Positions 7,663 through 16,031 of a DNA stretch of 64,000 nt are shown here, in pieces. Position 1 is the stretch's first letter. The number at the start of each line of letters is the position of its first letter. The translations under genes were made by a program, and so were the position numbers. The notes beneath the pieces are model-generated. The model had not been told where the DNA came from. It worked only from the letters and a program-made list of their open reading frames with translations, and searched no databases. Source of the stretch: Candidatus Eisenbacteria bacterium (GTDB taxonomy: Bacteria; Eisenbacteria; RBG-16-71-46; SZUA-252); contig VBOZ01000001.1 of assembly GCA_005893305.1 (NCBI GenBank), forward strand, positions 6,584 to 70,583, read 5' to 3'.

Positions 7663-8895
7663 TCAATTCGAGTTCGCGCGGAGATGCTGGTTCTTATAAG
7701 TCTCGATGCCGTTGGCGAGTAGCTCGGCGAACTTGGCCTGGAACTGCGCGTCCCTGAGGATCGCGGCCTCCCGGGGGTTCGTGACGAACGCAGTCTCCAC
7801 GAGCACCGAGGGAATCTCGGGCGCCTTGAGGACCACGAACCCGGCCTGCTTCACGCCGCGCGTCACGAGCCTCGAGTCGGCTCCCACCGCGTCGATCAGG
7901 ACCTCCGCCAGCTCGCTGCTTCGCCGAATGGTGTCGTTCTGCCTCAGGTCGAAGAGAATCGAGAGGAGGTCGTCTCCCGTGTCGGGAGAGACGCCGCCCA
8001 CGAGGTCGGCCGCGTTTTCCTTCTCCGCCACGTTGCGCGCCGCCTCGTCGGTCGCGCCGGTCAGGGAGAGGAAGTAGATCTCGGTACCCGTCGCGTCCCG
8101 ATCCCGGCTCGCGTTGCAGTGGATGCTGATGAGGAGATCGGCCTGGTACCGGCGGGCGAGGTCGACGCGATTTCGAAGCGGGATGAAGTAGTCGCCGGAG
8201 CGCGTCAGGACGGCGCTCACGCCGGGCATGAGGTCGAGCTGGGCCTTGAGCTTCTTGGCGATCGAGAGGGTGATGTCGGCTTCCTGGAGCCTTCGGTGGC
8301 CGATGGCCCCGGGATCTTCGCCCCCATGCCCCGCGTCGATCGCGACGATCAACTTCTTCGACTGCTTGAGCTCCGTCACGCGCCGCGTGATCGCTTGCTC
8401 CACTTCCGGATTGACCGGCGCGGGAACGTCGATCACCAGCCGGTCGGGATTCCCGTCCACCGCGGCGAGGAAGAAGCCCAGCGGGGTCGTGGCGCGCTGG
8501 AGCCGGATCCGGATGGCGCAGCCCGAGTCCGAGACCGCCGGAAAGATGTCGGCCACGAGGCTATCGCCGACGAACTCGGTCGAGACGGCCGGCGATTTCC
8601 GGGTCATCGGGAGGTAGACCTCGAACGTCAGGGAATCGGCAAAGCGGTAGCGCGGTCCCCCGGCCGGGGGACCGGTCAGGTCGAAGACGAGCCGGGTGTG
8701 GTCGGGCGCGGTCCAGTAGCGTATCCGGGCCAGCTCCGGCGCCGGCCCCGACGGCTTCGAGGTCGTGGCGGCACGCCGGACCGGCGCGCTCGGCGCCAGC
8801 ACGGCCGCGGCCACGATGCCCAAAACGATGAGGCCCGCCCGGGCCCCCGCCCGGCGGGGACCCGATCCGGGCCTCGGAGTTCGTTGCTCGCGCAT
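7663..8895 (-). CDS. N-acetylmuramoyl-L-alanine amidase (AMIN plus Amidase_3)
   Basis: About 410 residues. The N-terminal signal/anchor helix is followed by an AMIN-type domain (about 55-165, e.g. RIRYWTAPDHTRLVFDLTG), which usually targets the enzyme to peptidoglycan or the division site. The zinc amidase domain follows (about 185-400). Its zinc ligands and catalytic Glu are present: His in AIDAGHGGEDPGA, Glu in RLQEADI, His in ISIHCNAS and Glu in SVLVETAFVTN. The product would cleave stem peptides from glycan strands in the periplasm. ATG 8895 is preferred here; a TTG at 8904 is an alternative. It follows the HtrA-like gene by about 20 nt and is likely co-transcribed with it. Confidence 0.9.
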   Translation of the reverse strand: MREQRTPRPGSGPRRAGARAGLIVLGIVAAAVLAPSAPVRRAATTSKPSGPAPELARIRYWTAPDHTRLVFDLTGPPAGGPRYRFADSLTFEVYLPMTRKSPAVSTEFVGDSLVADIFPAVSDSGCAIRIRLQRATTPLGFFLAAVDGNPDRLVIDVPAPVNPEVEQAITRRVTELKQSKKLIVAIDAGHGGEDPGAIGHRRLQEADITLSIAKKLKAQLDLMPGVSAVLTRSGDYFIPLRNRVDLARRYQADLLISIHCNASRDRDATGTEIYFLSLTGATDEAARNVAEKENAADLVGGVSPDTGDDLLSILFDLRQNDTIRRSSELAEVLIDAVGADSRLVTRGVKQAGFVVLKAPEIPSVLVETAFVTNPREAAILRDAQFQAKFAELLANGIETYKNQHLRANSN

Positions 8896-8914
8896 GCCGC
8901 TCAACGGCGAGAGC

Positions 8915-10426
8915 TCATTCCTCAGGCTGAACCGCGATGAACTGGGTGCTGTCGCCCCGCTTGATCAGCAGGACGACCGGCTTCTTCGCGTTCTTGGTCC
9001 GGGCCTGCTCGAGCGCGTCATTGTATTCGAACACGTCCTTGACGGCCTTGTCGTTCACTTCCTTGATCACGTCGCCGCGCTGGAGCCCGGCGTCGTCGGC
9101 CCCGCTCCCGGGCGCCACCTCGACCACGACGACACCCTCCTTCTCACGGAGGTTGTTCTCCTTGGCGAAGTCGCCGTCCACGGGCTCGACGGCCATCCCG
9201 AGCCAGGTCGCAGGCGTCACTTCCTGCTTCCGCAGCACGTCATCGCCGGGCCGCTCGGCGAGCGTGACGTAGAGCTCGCGCGGCTGGCCGGCGCGGAGGA
9301 TGTCGACTTTCACTCTCTTCTTCACGGGCGTGTCCGCGACGAGGAAGCGGAAGCGCTGCACGTCGTCCACGCGCTTGCCGTCGAAGGCGGTGATGACGTC
9401 CTTCACCTTGAAGCCCGCCTGCGAGGCCGGCGTGTCGTTCGAGACGCTGCCGACGAGAATGCCCTTCGAGTCCTTGATTCCCCACGTCTCCGCGAGCTCG
9501 GGCGTCAGCTCCTGCGGCATGATGCCGAGGTAGCCGCGGGTGACCTTGCCGCTCGCGATGAGCTGCTGCGAGATGTTCTTCGCCAGGTTGATCGGAATGG
9601 CGAACCCGATCCCCTCACCCGACGGGTTGATGGCGGTGTTGATCCCGATCGCCTCGCCCCGGATGTTGAGGAGCGGACCACCGCTGTTTCCGAAGTTGAT
9701 CGATGCGTCGGTCTGGATGAAGTACTGATACGCGGGCGATCCGCCCACGATGGAGAGATTGCTGCGGCCCTTCGCGCTGATCACGCCCACCGTGAGGGTG
9801 CCGTCCAGCTCGCCCAGCGCGTTCCCGATCGCGATCGCCCAGTCGCCGATCCGGATCTCATCGGAGTCGCCCAGCGGGACCGAGGGCAGGGCGCCGGCGC
9901 CGTCGATCTTGATGATCGCGACGTCGGTGCTCGGATCGGCGCCGACGACCTTCGCCTTGAATTTGCGATGGTCGCTCAACGTGACCATGATATCGGACGC
10001 GTCGCGCACGACATGGTTGTTCGTGAGGATGTGCCCTTCCTTATCGATGATGAAGCCCGAGCCGCTGCTGGGGATCTTCATCTGCTGCGGCGCCTGCTGC
10101 TGTCCCCGCGGACCTTGAGGGGTCTCCGGGAAGAGGCGGCGGAAGAAGTCGCCGTACGGCCCCTCGAACTGATTTCCCTGGCCGGTTCCCGCGTCGACCC
10201 TCCGTTTGCTCTCGATGCTCACGACGCCAGGAAGCGTCCGGTCCGCGATCTGGGTGAACGGGCTTTCGAGCGCGGTGACGGCCTGCGTGCCGTTCTCCTT
10301 CGCGTTCGACTGGGGCGAGAGGTTCAGCTGGCCGGACAGGATGAATCCGACGACGATACCGACGATCAAGAGGCTCCCGGCCAGAAGCAGAACCTTGGCC
10401 GCACGTATTGTTTCCTTTGATTCCAT
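8915..10426 (-). CDS. HtrA/Do-family periplasmic serine protease with two PDZ domains
   Basis: 503 residues. An N-terminal membrane anchor (VLLLAGSLLIVGIVVGFIL) is followed by a trypsin-like domain with a complete triad: His in LTNNHVV (about 136), Asp in STDVAII (about 170) and Ser in FGNSGGPL (about 248). Two PDZ domains follow (about 300-390 and 410-500, with RGYLGI and ATWLGMAVE at their starts). Do proteases degrade or chaperone misfolded envelope proteins. ATG 10426 is chosen because GGAGGGAAG lies directly upstream; the GTG at 10438 would sit on that ribosome-binding site. A family difference is INFGNSGGPL in place of the common INPGNSGGPL. Confidence 0.92.
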   Translation of the reverse strand: MESKETIRAAKVLLLAGSLLIVGIVVGFILSGQLNLSPQSNAKENGTQAVTALESPFTQIADRTLPGVVSIESKRRVDAGTGQGNQFEGPYGDFFRRLFPETPQGPRGQQQAPQQMKIPSSGSGFIIDKEGHILTNNHVVRDASDIMVTLSDHRKFKAKVVGADPSTDVAIIKIDGAGALPSVPLGDSDEIRIGDWAIAIGNALGELDGTLTVGVISAKGRSNLSIVGGSPAYQYFIQTDASINFGNSGGPLLNIRGEAIGINTAINPSGEGIGFAIPINLAKNISQQLIASGKVTRGYLGIMPQELTPELAETWGIKDSKGILVGSVSNDTPASQAGFKVKDVITAFDGKRVDDVQRFRFLVADTPVKKRVKVDILRAGQPRELYVTLAERPGDDVLRKQEVTPATWLGMAVEPVDGDFAKENNLREKEGVVVVEVAPGSGADDAGLQRGDVIKEVNDKAVKDVFEYNDALEQARTKNAKKPVVLLIKRGDSTQFIAVQPEE

Positions 10427-10469
10427 TCTTCCCTCCACGAAATTCCACGGCGCCCCGACGTTACGGGGC

Positions 10470-10832
10470 CTATAAATCGATTGAGGCTGGCGTCCTTTGA
10501 TCCGGGGCGGGGGCTTCCGCCGCTCCGCCTTGGCGCAGTCGCGCGAGCTCGGCTCGCTTCGTTTCGATCGCTTCCTCGACCGCGTCGATCCGGGTGCGGA
10601 GTCGAAGCGCCTCTTCGTCGGATTCGATCTCGGCCGCCGCGCTATTTCTCCAGAGCGTCAGGGCTCGCTCGCCGAGGCTGGCGAGCGCTTGGGATCGATC
10701 GCGACGCAGCGATATCAGATCGACGCGAATGACGCCGATCTGGACCGCGCGCTTGGCTCCCCGGCGCGTGCGATCGGAGACCGTGCGAACCTCGTCGGTC
10801 ACCTTCGCCCAGAATCCGCTAGGACCAGCCAT
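10470..10832 (-). CDS. Small coiled-coil protein, function unknown
   Basis: 120 residues from ATG 10832, which has GAGGG four bases upstream. There is no signal peptide or membrane helix. The sequence is rich in Arg, Ala and Glu, with a predicted long helix from about 15 to 100 (e.g. SDEEALRLRTRIDAVEEAIE), consistent with a coiled coil, and a disordered Pro-rich tail. It lies upstream of and on the same strand as the HtrA-like gene, so an envelope-related role is possible but unproven. Confidence 0.55.
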   Translation of the reverse strand: MAGPSGFWAKVTDEVRTVSDRTRRGAKRAVQIGVIRVDLISLRRDRSQALASLGERALTLWRNSAAAEIESDEEALRLRTRIDAVEEAIETKRAELARLRQGGAAEAPAPDQRTPASIDL

Positions 10833-10895
10833 AAACCCTCGTCTGACAGGCACTTGTTGGAACCACTCTAGGAACCGCTCTTCAGGCCTGTCAAG

Positions 10896-10908
10896 CGGGT
10901 ATTACCCG
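10896..10908. repeat. Short inverted repeat in divergent intergenic region
   Basis: CGGGT-ATT-ACCCG lies between the divergent coiled-coil gene (starts at 10832) and lpxH (starts at 10988). It could be a small operator or hairpin; nothing else supports it. Confidence 0.25.
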
Positions 10909-10987
10909 TTGATTCGAAGCAGGGTTCCGCGTGCTCCCGGCGGCCACTGTCTTGCGGCGGAGCCGAGCCCCCCTATACTGACGCTTC

Positions 10988-11731
10988 ATGCCCCAACCAG
11001 GGTGCGCCTATTTCATCGCCGATGCTCATCTCGGCCAAGGGTCCGCAGACTCTAACCGAGCGCGAGAGCGCGACCTGCTGGCATTTTTCGACCGGGTGGC
11101 GTCGGAGCGGGCGGCCCTCTACGTGAACGGCGACCTGTTCGACTTCTGGTTCGAGTACGGCCACGCCATCCCGAAGCGCTTCGTGCGGGTGCTCCAGGCG
11201 TTGGGGGAGCTGCGGCGCCGGGCGGTCCCTGTTACGTATGTCGGCGGAAATCACGACTTCTGGATCGGGAACTACCTGGAGCGCGAGCTTGACGTCACGT
11301 TCGCCGACGAAGCGCTGACGCTGGAGCTCCAGGGACGCAGGATCTTCCTCGCCCACGGGGACGGCCTGGGTCCGGGCGACCACGGCTACAAGCTCTTGAA
11401 GCGCTTGCTTCGAAACCGGCTCGCCCGCGGCCTCTTCCGCTGGATCCACCCGGACGTGGGAATCCCTCTCGCCACCACCATATCGCACACGAGCCGCCAC
11501 CACGCGCCCCGCGCCGCACAGACCGAGGCAGCGCTCGTGGAGCGGCTGGCGCGGCCCTGGTTCGGCCAGGGGTACGACGCGGTCGTCATGGGGCACTTTC
11601 ACGTGCCGCTGCACCATCGGGGAGCCGACGGCGAATTTCTGATCCTGGGCGACTGGCTGGAGCGGAGGAGCTACGCCCGGCTCGAGGAGGGGAAGTTCTC
11701 TCTCTTAGAGTTCAAAGGGAGCGGCGCCTAG
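10988..11731 (+). CDS. lpxH: UDP-2,3-diacylglucosamine diphosphatase (LpxH-like)
   Basis: 247 residues, close to the usual 240. It is a calcineurin-type metallophosphoesterase with the full metal-site series: DAHL, NGDLFDFW, GGNHDFW, LAHGD and GHFHVP. The NGDLFDFWFEYG segment and the HTSRHHAP region are typical of LpxH, which hydrolyses UDP-2,3-diacylglucosamine in lipid A synthesis at the inner membrane. This implies a lipopolysaccharide-bearing outer membrane. The gene stands alone between divergent and convergent neighbours. Confidence 0.85.
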   Translation: MPQPGCAYFIADAHLGQGSADSNRARERDLLAFFDRVASERAALYVNGDLFDFWFEYGHAIPKRFVRVLQALGELRRRAVPVTYVGGNHDFWIGNYLERELDVTFADEALTLELQGRRIFLAHGDGLGPGDHGYKLLKRLLRNRLARGLFRWIHPDVGIPLATTISHTSRHHAPRAAQTEAALVERLARPWFGQGYDAVVMGHFHVPLHHRGADGEFLILGDWLERRSYARLEEGKFSLLEFKGSGA

Positions 11732-11759
11732 CGGGAGCGCGCGCTTCGGACGGCGCGGT

Positions 11760-12674
11760 CTAAAAGACGCCCGTGAGGGAGAAGAAGTGCGTCGTGCCGA
11801 GGTCGGAAGAGAGCGGCACGAGCGCGTAGTCGAAGTGGATCCAATCCTTCACGAGGCCGAGCCCGAAGCTCACGCTCTCGTCGTCGTAGCCGAACTTCCC
11901 CCCGACGCGAAGGGCCAAGCGATCGCGGTACGAGTACTCCGCCCCGGCGTGAACGTGGGTCTTGTCGTCCCTGGCCTTCCGGATCTCCGTGGTCAGGGTG
12001 CCGCGCCCCTGGAGGCTGGGAAGCTGTCGGCTCACCGCCGCGCCGGCCCGCCACGTGAGCGGGATCGGGAACGTCACCGAGATGAATTTCGCGTCGCTCC
12101 CAAGATTTTGTACCGCCGCGCCGAAGGAGACGCCCGTCTCGCCCAGCCGATACCTCGCTCCGACGTCGCCGGTGACCGCGGTGGCGTCCCACTGGTCGAT
12201 CATCTCGCGGATATAGCGGACCGCCACGCCGGCATCGAGGCCCTCGTAGACGCGGGCGCCGTAGGCGCCGGTGACCGCGATGTCGTTGAATCCGTAGTGC
12301 CCCGTCAGGACCCCCGTGTCGTCGCGCCTCTCGAACTCGCTCGAGTAGAAGCCGGACATTCCCACCCCCAGTGCCCCCGGACCTAAGTGCCCCCCCACCG
12401 CCACGAATTCCTGGCGGAAGTCCTGGATCCACTCGTTGTGCATCGCCGTAACCTGGGTTCCCGAGATCGCGGCGAGGCCGGCCGGATTCCAATAGATCGC
12501 GGTCGGATCGTCTGCGAGGGCGACGTAGGCGCTCCCGAGCCCCATGGCGCGGGCTCCCACCCCGAGCTTTAGGAACGCAAATCCGGTCTCTCCCGGCGCC
12601 GCGAGCGCCGTTCCCGGCAGGGCAAGGATGAGGAGGGTTAGGGCGACCGCGGGCTCACGACGGCATCGGCGCAT
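11760..12674 (-). CDS. PorV/PorQ-family outer-membrane protein
   Basis: 304 residues from ATG 12674, preceded by AAGGAGAG. A signal peptide (ending about ALAAPGE) is followed by the family hallmark GVGARAMGLGSAYVALADD and TAIYWNPAGLA, then an FadL-like beta-barrel of alternating hydrophobic strands ending with aromatic Phe (SLTGVF). In Bacteroidetes, PorV carries secreted proteins with C-terminal sorting domains through the type IX pathway. Here it directly follows the M6 peptidase gene, whose product ends in a FlgD-like C-terminal domain, so a shuttle role is a fair inference. A long in-frame upstream extension (to 13148) overlaps the M6 gene and is rejected. Confidence 0.85.
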   Translation of the reverse strand: MRRCRREPAVALTLLILALPGTALAAPGETGFAFLKLGVGARAMGLGSAYVALADDPTAIYWNPAGLAAISGTQVTAMHNEWIQDFRQEFVAVGGHLGPGALGVGMSGFYSSEFERRDDTGVLTGHYGFNDIAVTGAYGARVYEGLDAGVAVRYIREMIDQWDATAVTGDVGARYRLGETGVSFGAAVQNLGSDAKFISVTFPIPLTWRAGAAVSRQLPSLQGRGTLTTEIRKARDDKTHVHAGAEYSYRDRLALRVGGKFGYDDESVSFGLGLVKDWIHFDYALVPLSSDLGTTHFFSLTGVF

Positions 12675-12694
12675 GAATCTCTCCTTGGGGCCGC

Positions 12695-15600
12695 TCATCG
12701 AACGACGGCCAGGCTCGCGAATTGGATTTCGGTTCCCTTGCTCGACCGCACTTCCACGCGGCAGAGGTACACACCGCTCGCGGCCGACCGGTGATCCCAG
12801 GGTACCGCGTGTTCGGCCGATCCGGCGAGATTTCCGGCGCCCACCGGCAACTCGGCGACCGTGGATCCCGTGGGGTCGAGGATGCGGATCGAGACCGACG
12901 TCGCCGCCTCGGCGAGCCGGTAGTGGATGGTCGTGGTCCCCGAGAGAGAGGGGTTTGGGTAACCGTACACCGCCGTTAGGTTTTGGGTCCCGCCGCCGGG
13001 GCCTGCCGGGCCCGTGGCCAGCACCGCATTCCGGGTCGCGGAGTTCCGGTACTGACTCCAGGCGAGCGCGGAGGCGGGGATCGCGATCGGGGTGTCCCGC
13101 ACGGTAATCGTTGTTTGGGTCGGAGAGGCGTCGAACGACTCCATCCACTCCGCCGTTCCGTTCCCGTCGAGGTCGAGGAGCATCGGGGGCGAGCTCGCGC
13201 CGGTACTCCCCAGCTCCACGAACTCGCGGATCGGGGACCCGTCCGCGCGAAACGCGGGGCGGCGGCCGTCCGGGAGGATCGCGATCACGTCGCGGATCCC
13301 GTCGCCGTCCACGTCCGCGACGAGCGGCGGCCAGAATCCCGCGGTGTCGGCGGAGGCGAACGGAGCCGCGGCGCGCACCGGATACCCGGATCGAGGCGAG
13401 CCGCTGTAGTGGATTGCCGCGACACGGACATCATCCCCGGTCTGGAGCAGCTCCGGATAGCCGTCCTTCTCCAGGTCGCCGAGGGAGATCTCGGAGATCC
13501 GTCCCGATCCCTTGGGCGGCGTCGGCCACCCCGCGATCTCGGCGAAGCGGACATAGTCGGTCGGCGGATCGCCCGGACCGTGGGGGAGGAGGGTGAGCTG
13601 GATCGCGTGGAACGAGCCCAAACGATCGGCGAGCATGATCTCGAACTTGCCGTCCCGGTTCACGTCGGCGAGCACGGGAGCCGAGAGCGCGACTCCCGTA
13701 TAGATCATGTAGTAGACGAAGTCATCCGGGGTCTTCGGCAGAGCGCTATCGTTCAGGATCTCCCAGTTCGCGATCGAGAGGCCGCTGGCCGCCCGGTCGC
13801 CGGAGCCAGTCGCGACGTTCGTGACGATCACCTCGGGGAGGCCATCCCCGTTCATATCGACGGCGGCCGGAGGTCCATCGGTCGAGCCGCCCATTGGGAG
13901 CGTGAATACCTGGCGAGAGCCGCCCGACACTTTGACCGCCCTTAGTGTGGACCCTCCCAATTGCGAAGGCGACGCCGTGGAGCCGGTCACGATTTCCATC
14001 GGGCCGTCGCCGTCCAGATCGACCAGGATCGGCTGGGCGCGCGTCGAGATCAGGGCGGACCCTGCGACGAGGATCCCGGTCGTGAGCGGGTCGCTGTCGC
14101 CGTCCATCACCTCAGTGCCGTTCGCGTGAAAGGCGTAGATCGCCCCGTTCAGTGTCTGGAACACGATCTCCGGACCGGCCACGCCGTCGATGTCCCCGAC
14201 GCAGGGACTGGATGTCGGCGCGGACGCGGTCGTTGCGAACGCGGTCGGGATCGCGTCGCCGTCCAGGAAGTCGGTGCCGTCGGGCTCGAATACATAAATC
14301 GCCCCGGTATTGTTGAGGCGCTGCACCGGGACGATCAGCTCGAGCGTCCCGTTCCCGTCCAGATCGGCCGCGACGGTGGGCAGATTTCGGATGAGCGCGT
14401 TGCTCAGCGTCTTGGGCCATCCCGCCCGCGTATGGTCGAATGAAACGTTCAGCGTCATCACGCTATCGGGCACGCTGATCCCGGTAATGGAAATCCCCGT
14501 TCGCGCGTTGCCGTAGGCCGCGGTCGATGGCGTCGTGCTCGGTGTGACGTGATCCCGCCAGCCGGCACGCCACACATCGTCGGGGCTTCCCCCGCTCAGG
14601 CTCGTCGGCGGCACATCGAGATCCTCGATCCCGTCCGCCTCCACGACGTCGATTCCCTTCCGCTGCGTGTCGCCTTCCACGACATTGTCCGCGAGGCCGG
14701 CCTCGATCTTGGCGTCGTCGACGTGATAGATCAGGATGCCCGAGCCGCTCTGGTAGGTTCCGGCGTCGCACCCGGCGCCGCTCGGCGCCGTCATGTTCGC
14801 TGGGGTGAAGAAGTCGAACTCCGCGCCCGCGTAGCTGTCGGTGTAGAAGTCGAAACAGCCGTCCTGGTTCACGTCATCGAACGTAAACTTCCCGTTCTTG
14901 TCCGGATCGTGCTGGCGATTCTCGAGGAGGAAGTACTCGGACTGGGTGATCGGGATCTGCAAGATTCGCGGATCGCCTGTCACCGGGCGCTCCACCTCGC
15001 AGAGGGTCTGCGTTCCGTTGGCGGTCACCGGGGTCGGAGCGAGGAAGCCGAGCCAGAGTCGAGTCCACGCGCTGATCCCAGCCGGCACGAACCCGTTCGC
15101 GTTCCACACTCCGCCCGCCATGATGTCCCACGAGCCCAGCCCCTGCGAGTAGCCGCCTTCGTCGGGAGTGGTGTCGTAGAGATCCGGCATCGAGGATTGG
15201 CCCACGAGCCGGCCGAGCTGGTGGCCGAACTCATGGCAGAGAACGCCCGTCATCCCGAATGAGTATCCGTCCTGGCTCTCGGATTCGGGCACTTCCACCG
15301 CCTCCTTCAGCCGGTAGAAGACGCCGGGGCTGGTCGGGTCATTCGTCTTGATCCCGACCGCGCCGGTCGAATCGGGGAGGATCTGCTGGAAATCATCAGG
15401 CGTCACGAAGGCCGACCAGACCTGGGCCCGGCTGTTGTCGAGGACGTCCGCCTCCTGCCCCTGACCGCCATGGAAGATCACGACGGCCTGGTAGGGGCGG
15501 AAGTCGACGGTCGAGTCGGCCGCCGCGACCATGTCGCGAACCATGAAGACCAGCCGCTCCTGAAAGCGGTCGTCGTCCCCGTAGTAGCTCATCGGGTGCG

Positions 15601-15985
15601 GAAGCGTGAAGACCGAATCCCACAGGGTCGGCGTGATCGTGACCTGGCCATCCGACATCTGGTTCCAGTACTGATTCAGGAAGAAGAGCAGGCGGTCGTA
15701 GTAGGCGGTCGAGGAATCGATCGGCGTGTCCGTGAACGCCACGCGGATGGCCAGGACGTTGTAGCTCGCGGCGCCCAGGAGAGGCGCGCGGCTTTGGAGG
15801 GTCCGAAAGGTGGGCGGCGTCTGGCCGGCAGCGGTGGTGCTTGTGCGTCCGTAGCGAGGAGCTTGAGGGCCCTTCTTCCCCGGGACGGGCGGCGATGCGG
15901 CAACCGCGGAGGGCCCCATGAGAATAAGAAGAAGTAGGATGAGGGCCGGACGGAACGGAGGGCGCCGCGGCGGGGCCTGTCGCAC
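12695..15985 (-). CDS. Secreted M6-family metallopeptidase with FG-GAP/VCBS-type repeats and FlgD-like C-terminus
   Basis: 1,096 residues starting at GTG 15985. A signal peptide (ALILLLLILMGPSAVAA) is followed by an M6 (immune-inhibitor-A-like) catalytic domain with the zinc motif HEFGHQLGRL at about residue 250, then MPDLYD. In most family members that Asp follows the motif directly (HEFGHxLGxxDLYD); here it is displaced by a short insertion. A long region of Asp/Gly repeats follows (about 540-930, e.g. VAADLDGNGTLELI, VDLDGDGPMEIV, ADVDGDGIRDVI), as in calcium-binding FG-GAP/VCBS propellers. The end (about 1005-1096, AVYGYPNPSLSGTT to YLCRVEV) is the FlgD-like Ig fold used as a sorting-type tail. 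Together with the adjacent PorV-like gene it suggests an exported, surface-attached protease. Confidence 0.88.
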   Translation of the reverse strand: MRQAPPRRPPFRPALILLLLILMGPSAVAASPPVPGKKGPQAPRYGRTSTTAAGQTPPTFRTLQSRAPLLGAASYNVLAIRVAFTDTPIDSSTAYYDRLLFFLNQYWNQMSDGQVTITPTLWDSVFTLPHPMSYYGDDDRFQERLVFMVRDMVAAADSTVDFRPYQAVVIFHGGQGQEADVLDNSRAQVWSAFVTPDDFQQILPDSTGAVGIKTNDPTSPGVFYRLKEAVEVPESESQDGYSFGMTGVLCHEFGHQLGRLVGQSSMPDLYDTTPDEGGYSQGLGSWDIMAGGVWNANGFVPAGISAWTRLWLGFLAPTPVTANGTQTLCEVERPVTGDPRILQIPITQSEYFLLENRQHDPDKNGKFTFDDVNQDGCFDFYTDSYAGAEFDFFTPANMTAPSGAGCDAGTYQSGSGILIYHVDDAKIEAGLADNVVEGDTQRKGIDVVEADGIEDLDVPPTSLSGGSPDDVWRAGWRDHVTPSTTPSTAAYGNARTGISITGISVPDSVMTLNVSFDHTRAGWPKTLSNALIRNLPTVAADLDGNGTLELIVPVQRLNNTGAIYVFEPDGTDFLDGDAIPTAFATTASAPTSSPCVGDIDGVAGPEIVFQTLNGAIYAFHANGTEVMDGDSDPLTTGILVAGSALISTRAQPILVDLDGDGPMEIVTGSTASPSQLGGSTLRAVKVSGGSRQVFTLPMGGSTDGPPAAVDMNGDGLPEVIVTNVATGSGDRAASGLSIANWEILNDSALPKTPDDFVYYMIYTGVALSAPVLADVNRDGKFEIMLADRLGSFHAIQLTLLPHGPGDPPTDYVRFAEIAGWPTPPKGSGRISEISLGDLEKDGYPELLQTGDDVRVAAIHYSGSPRSGYPVRAAAPFASADTAGFWPPLVADVDGDGIRDVIAILPDGRRPAFRADGSPIREFVELGSTGASSPPMLLDLDGNGTAEWMESFDASPTQTTITVRDTPIAIPASALAWSQYRNSATRNAVLATGPAGPGGGTQNLTAVYGYPNPSLSGTTTIHYRLAEAATSVSIRILDPTGSTVAELPVGAGNLAGSAEHAVPWDHRSAASGVYLCRVEVRSSKGTEIQFASLAVVR

Positions 15986-16031
15986 CGGCTGAGTCTACCG
16001 GTCCCAGAGCGGAGCGGTCAACGAGAGCCGG

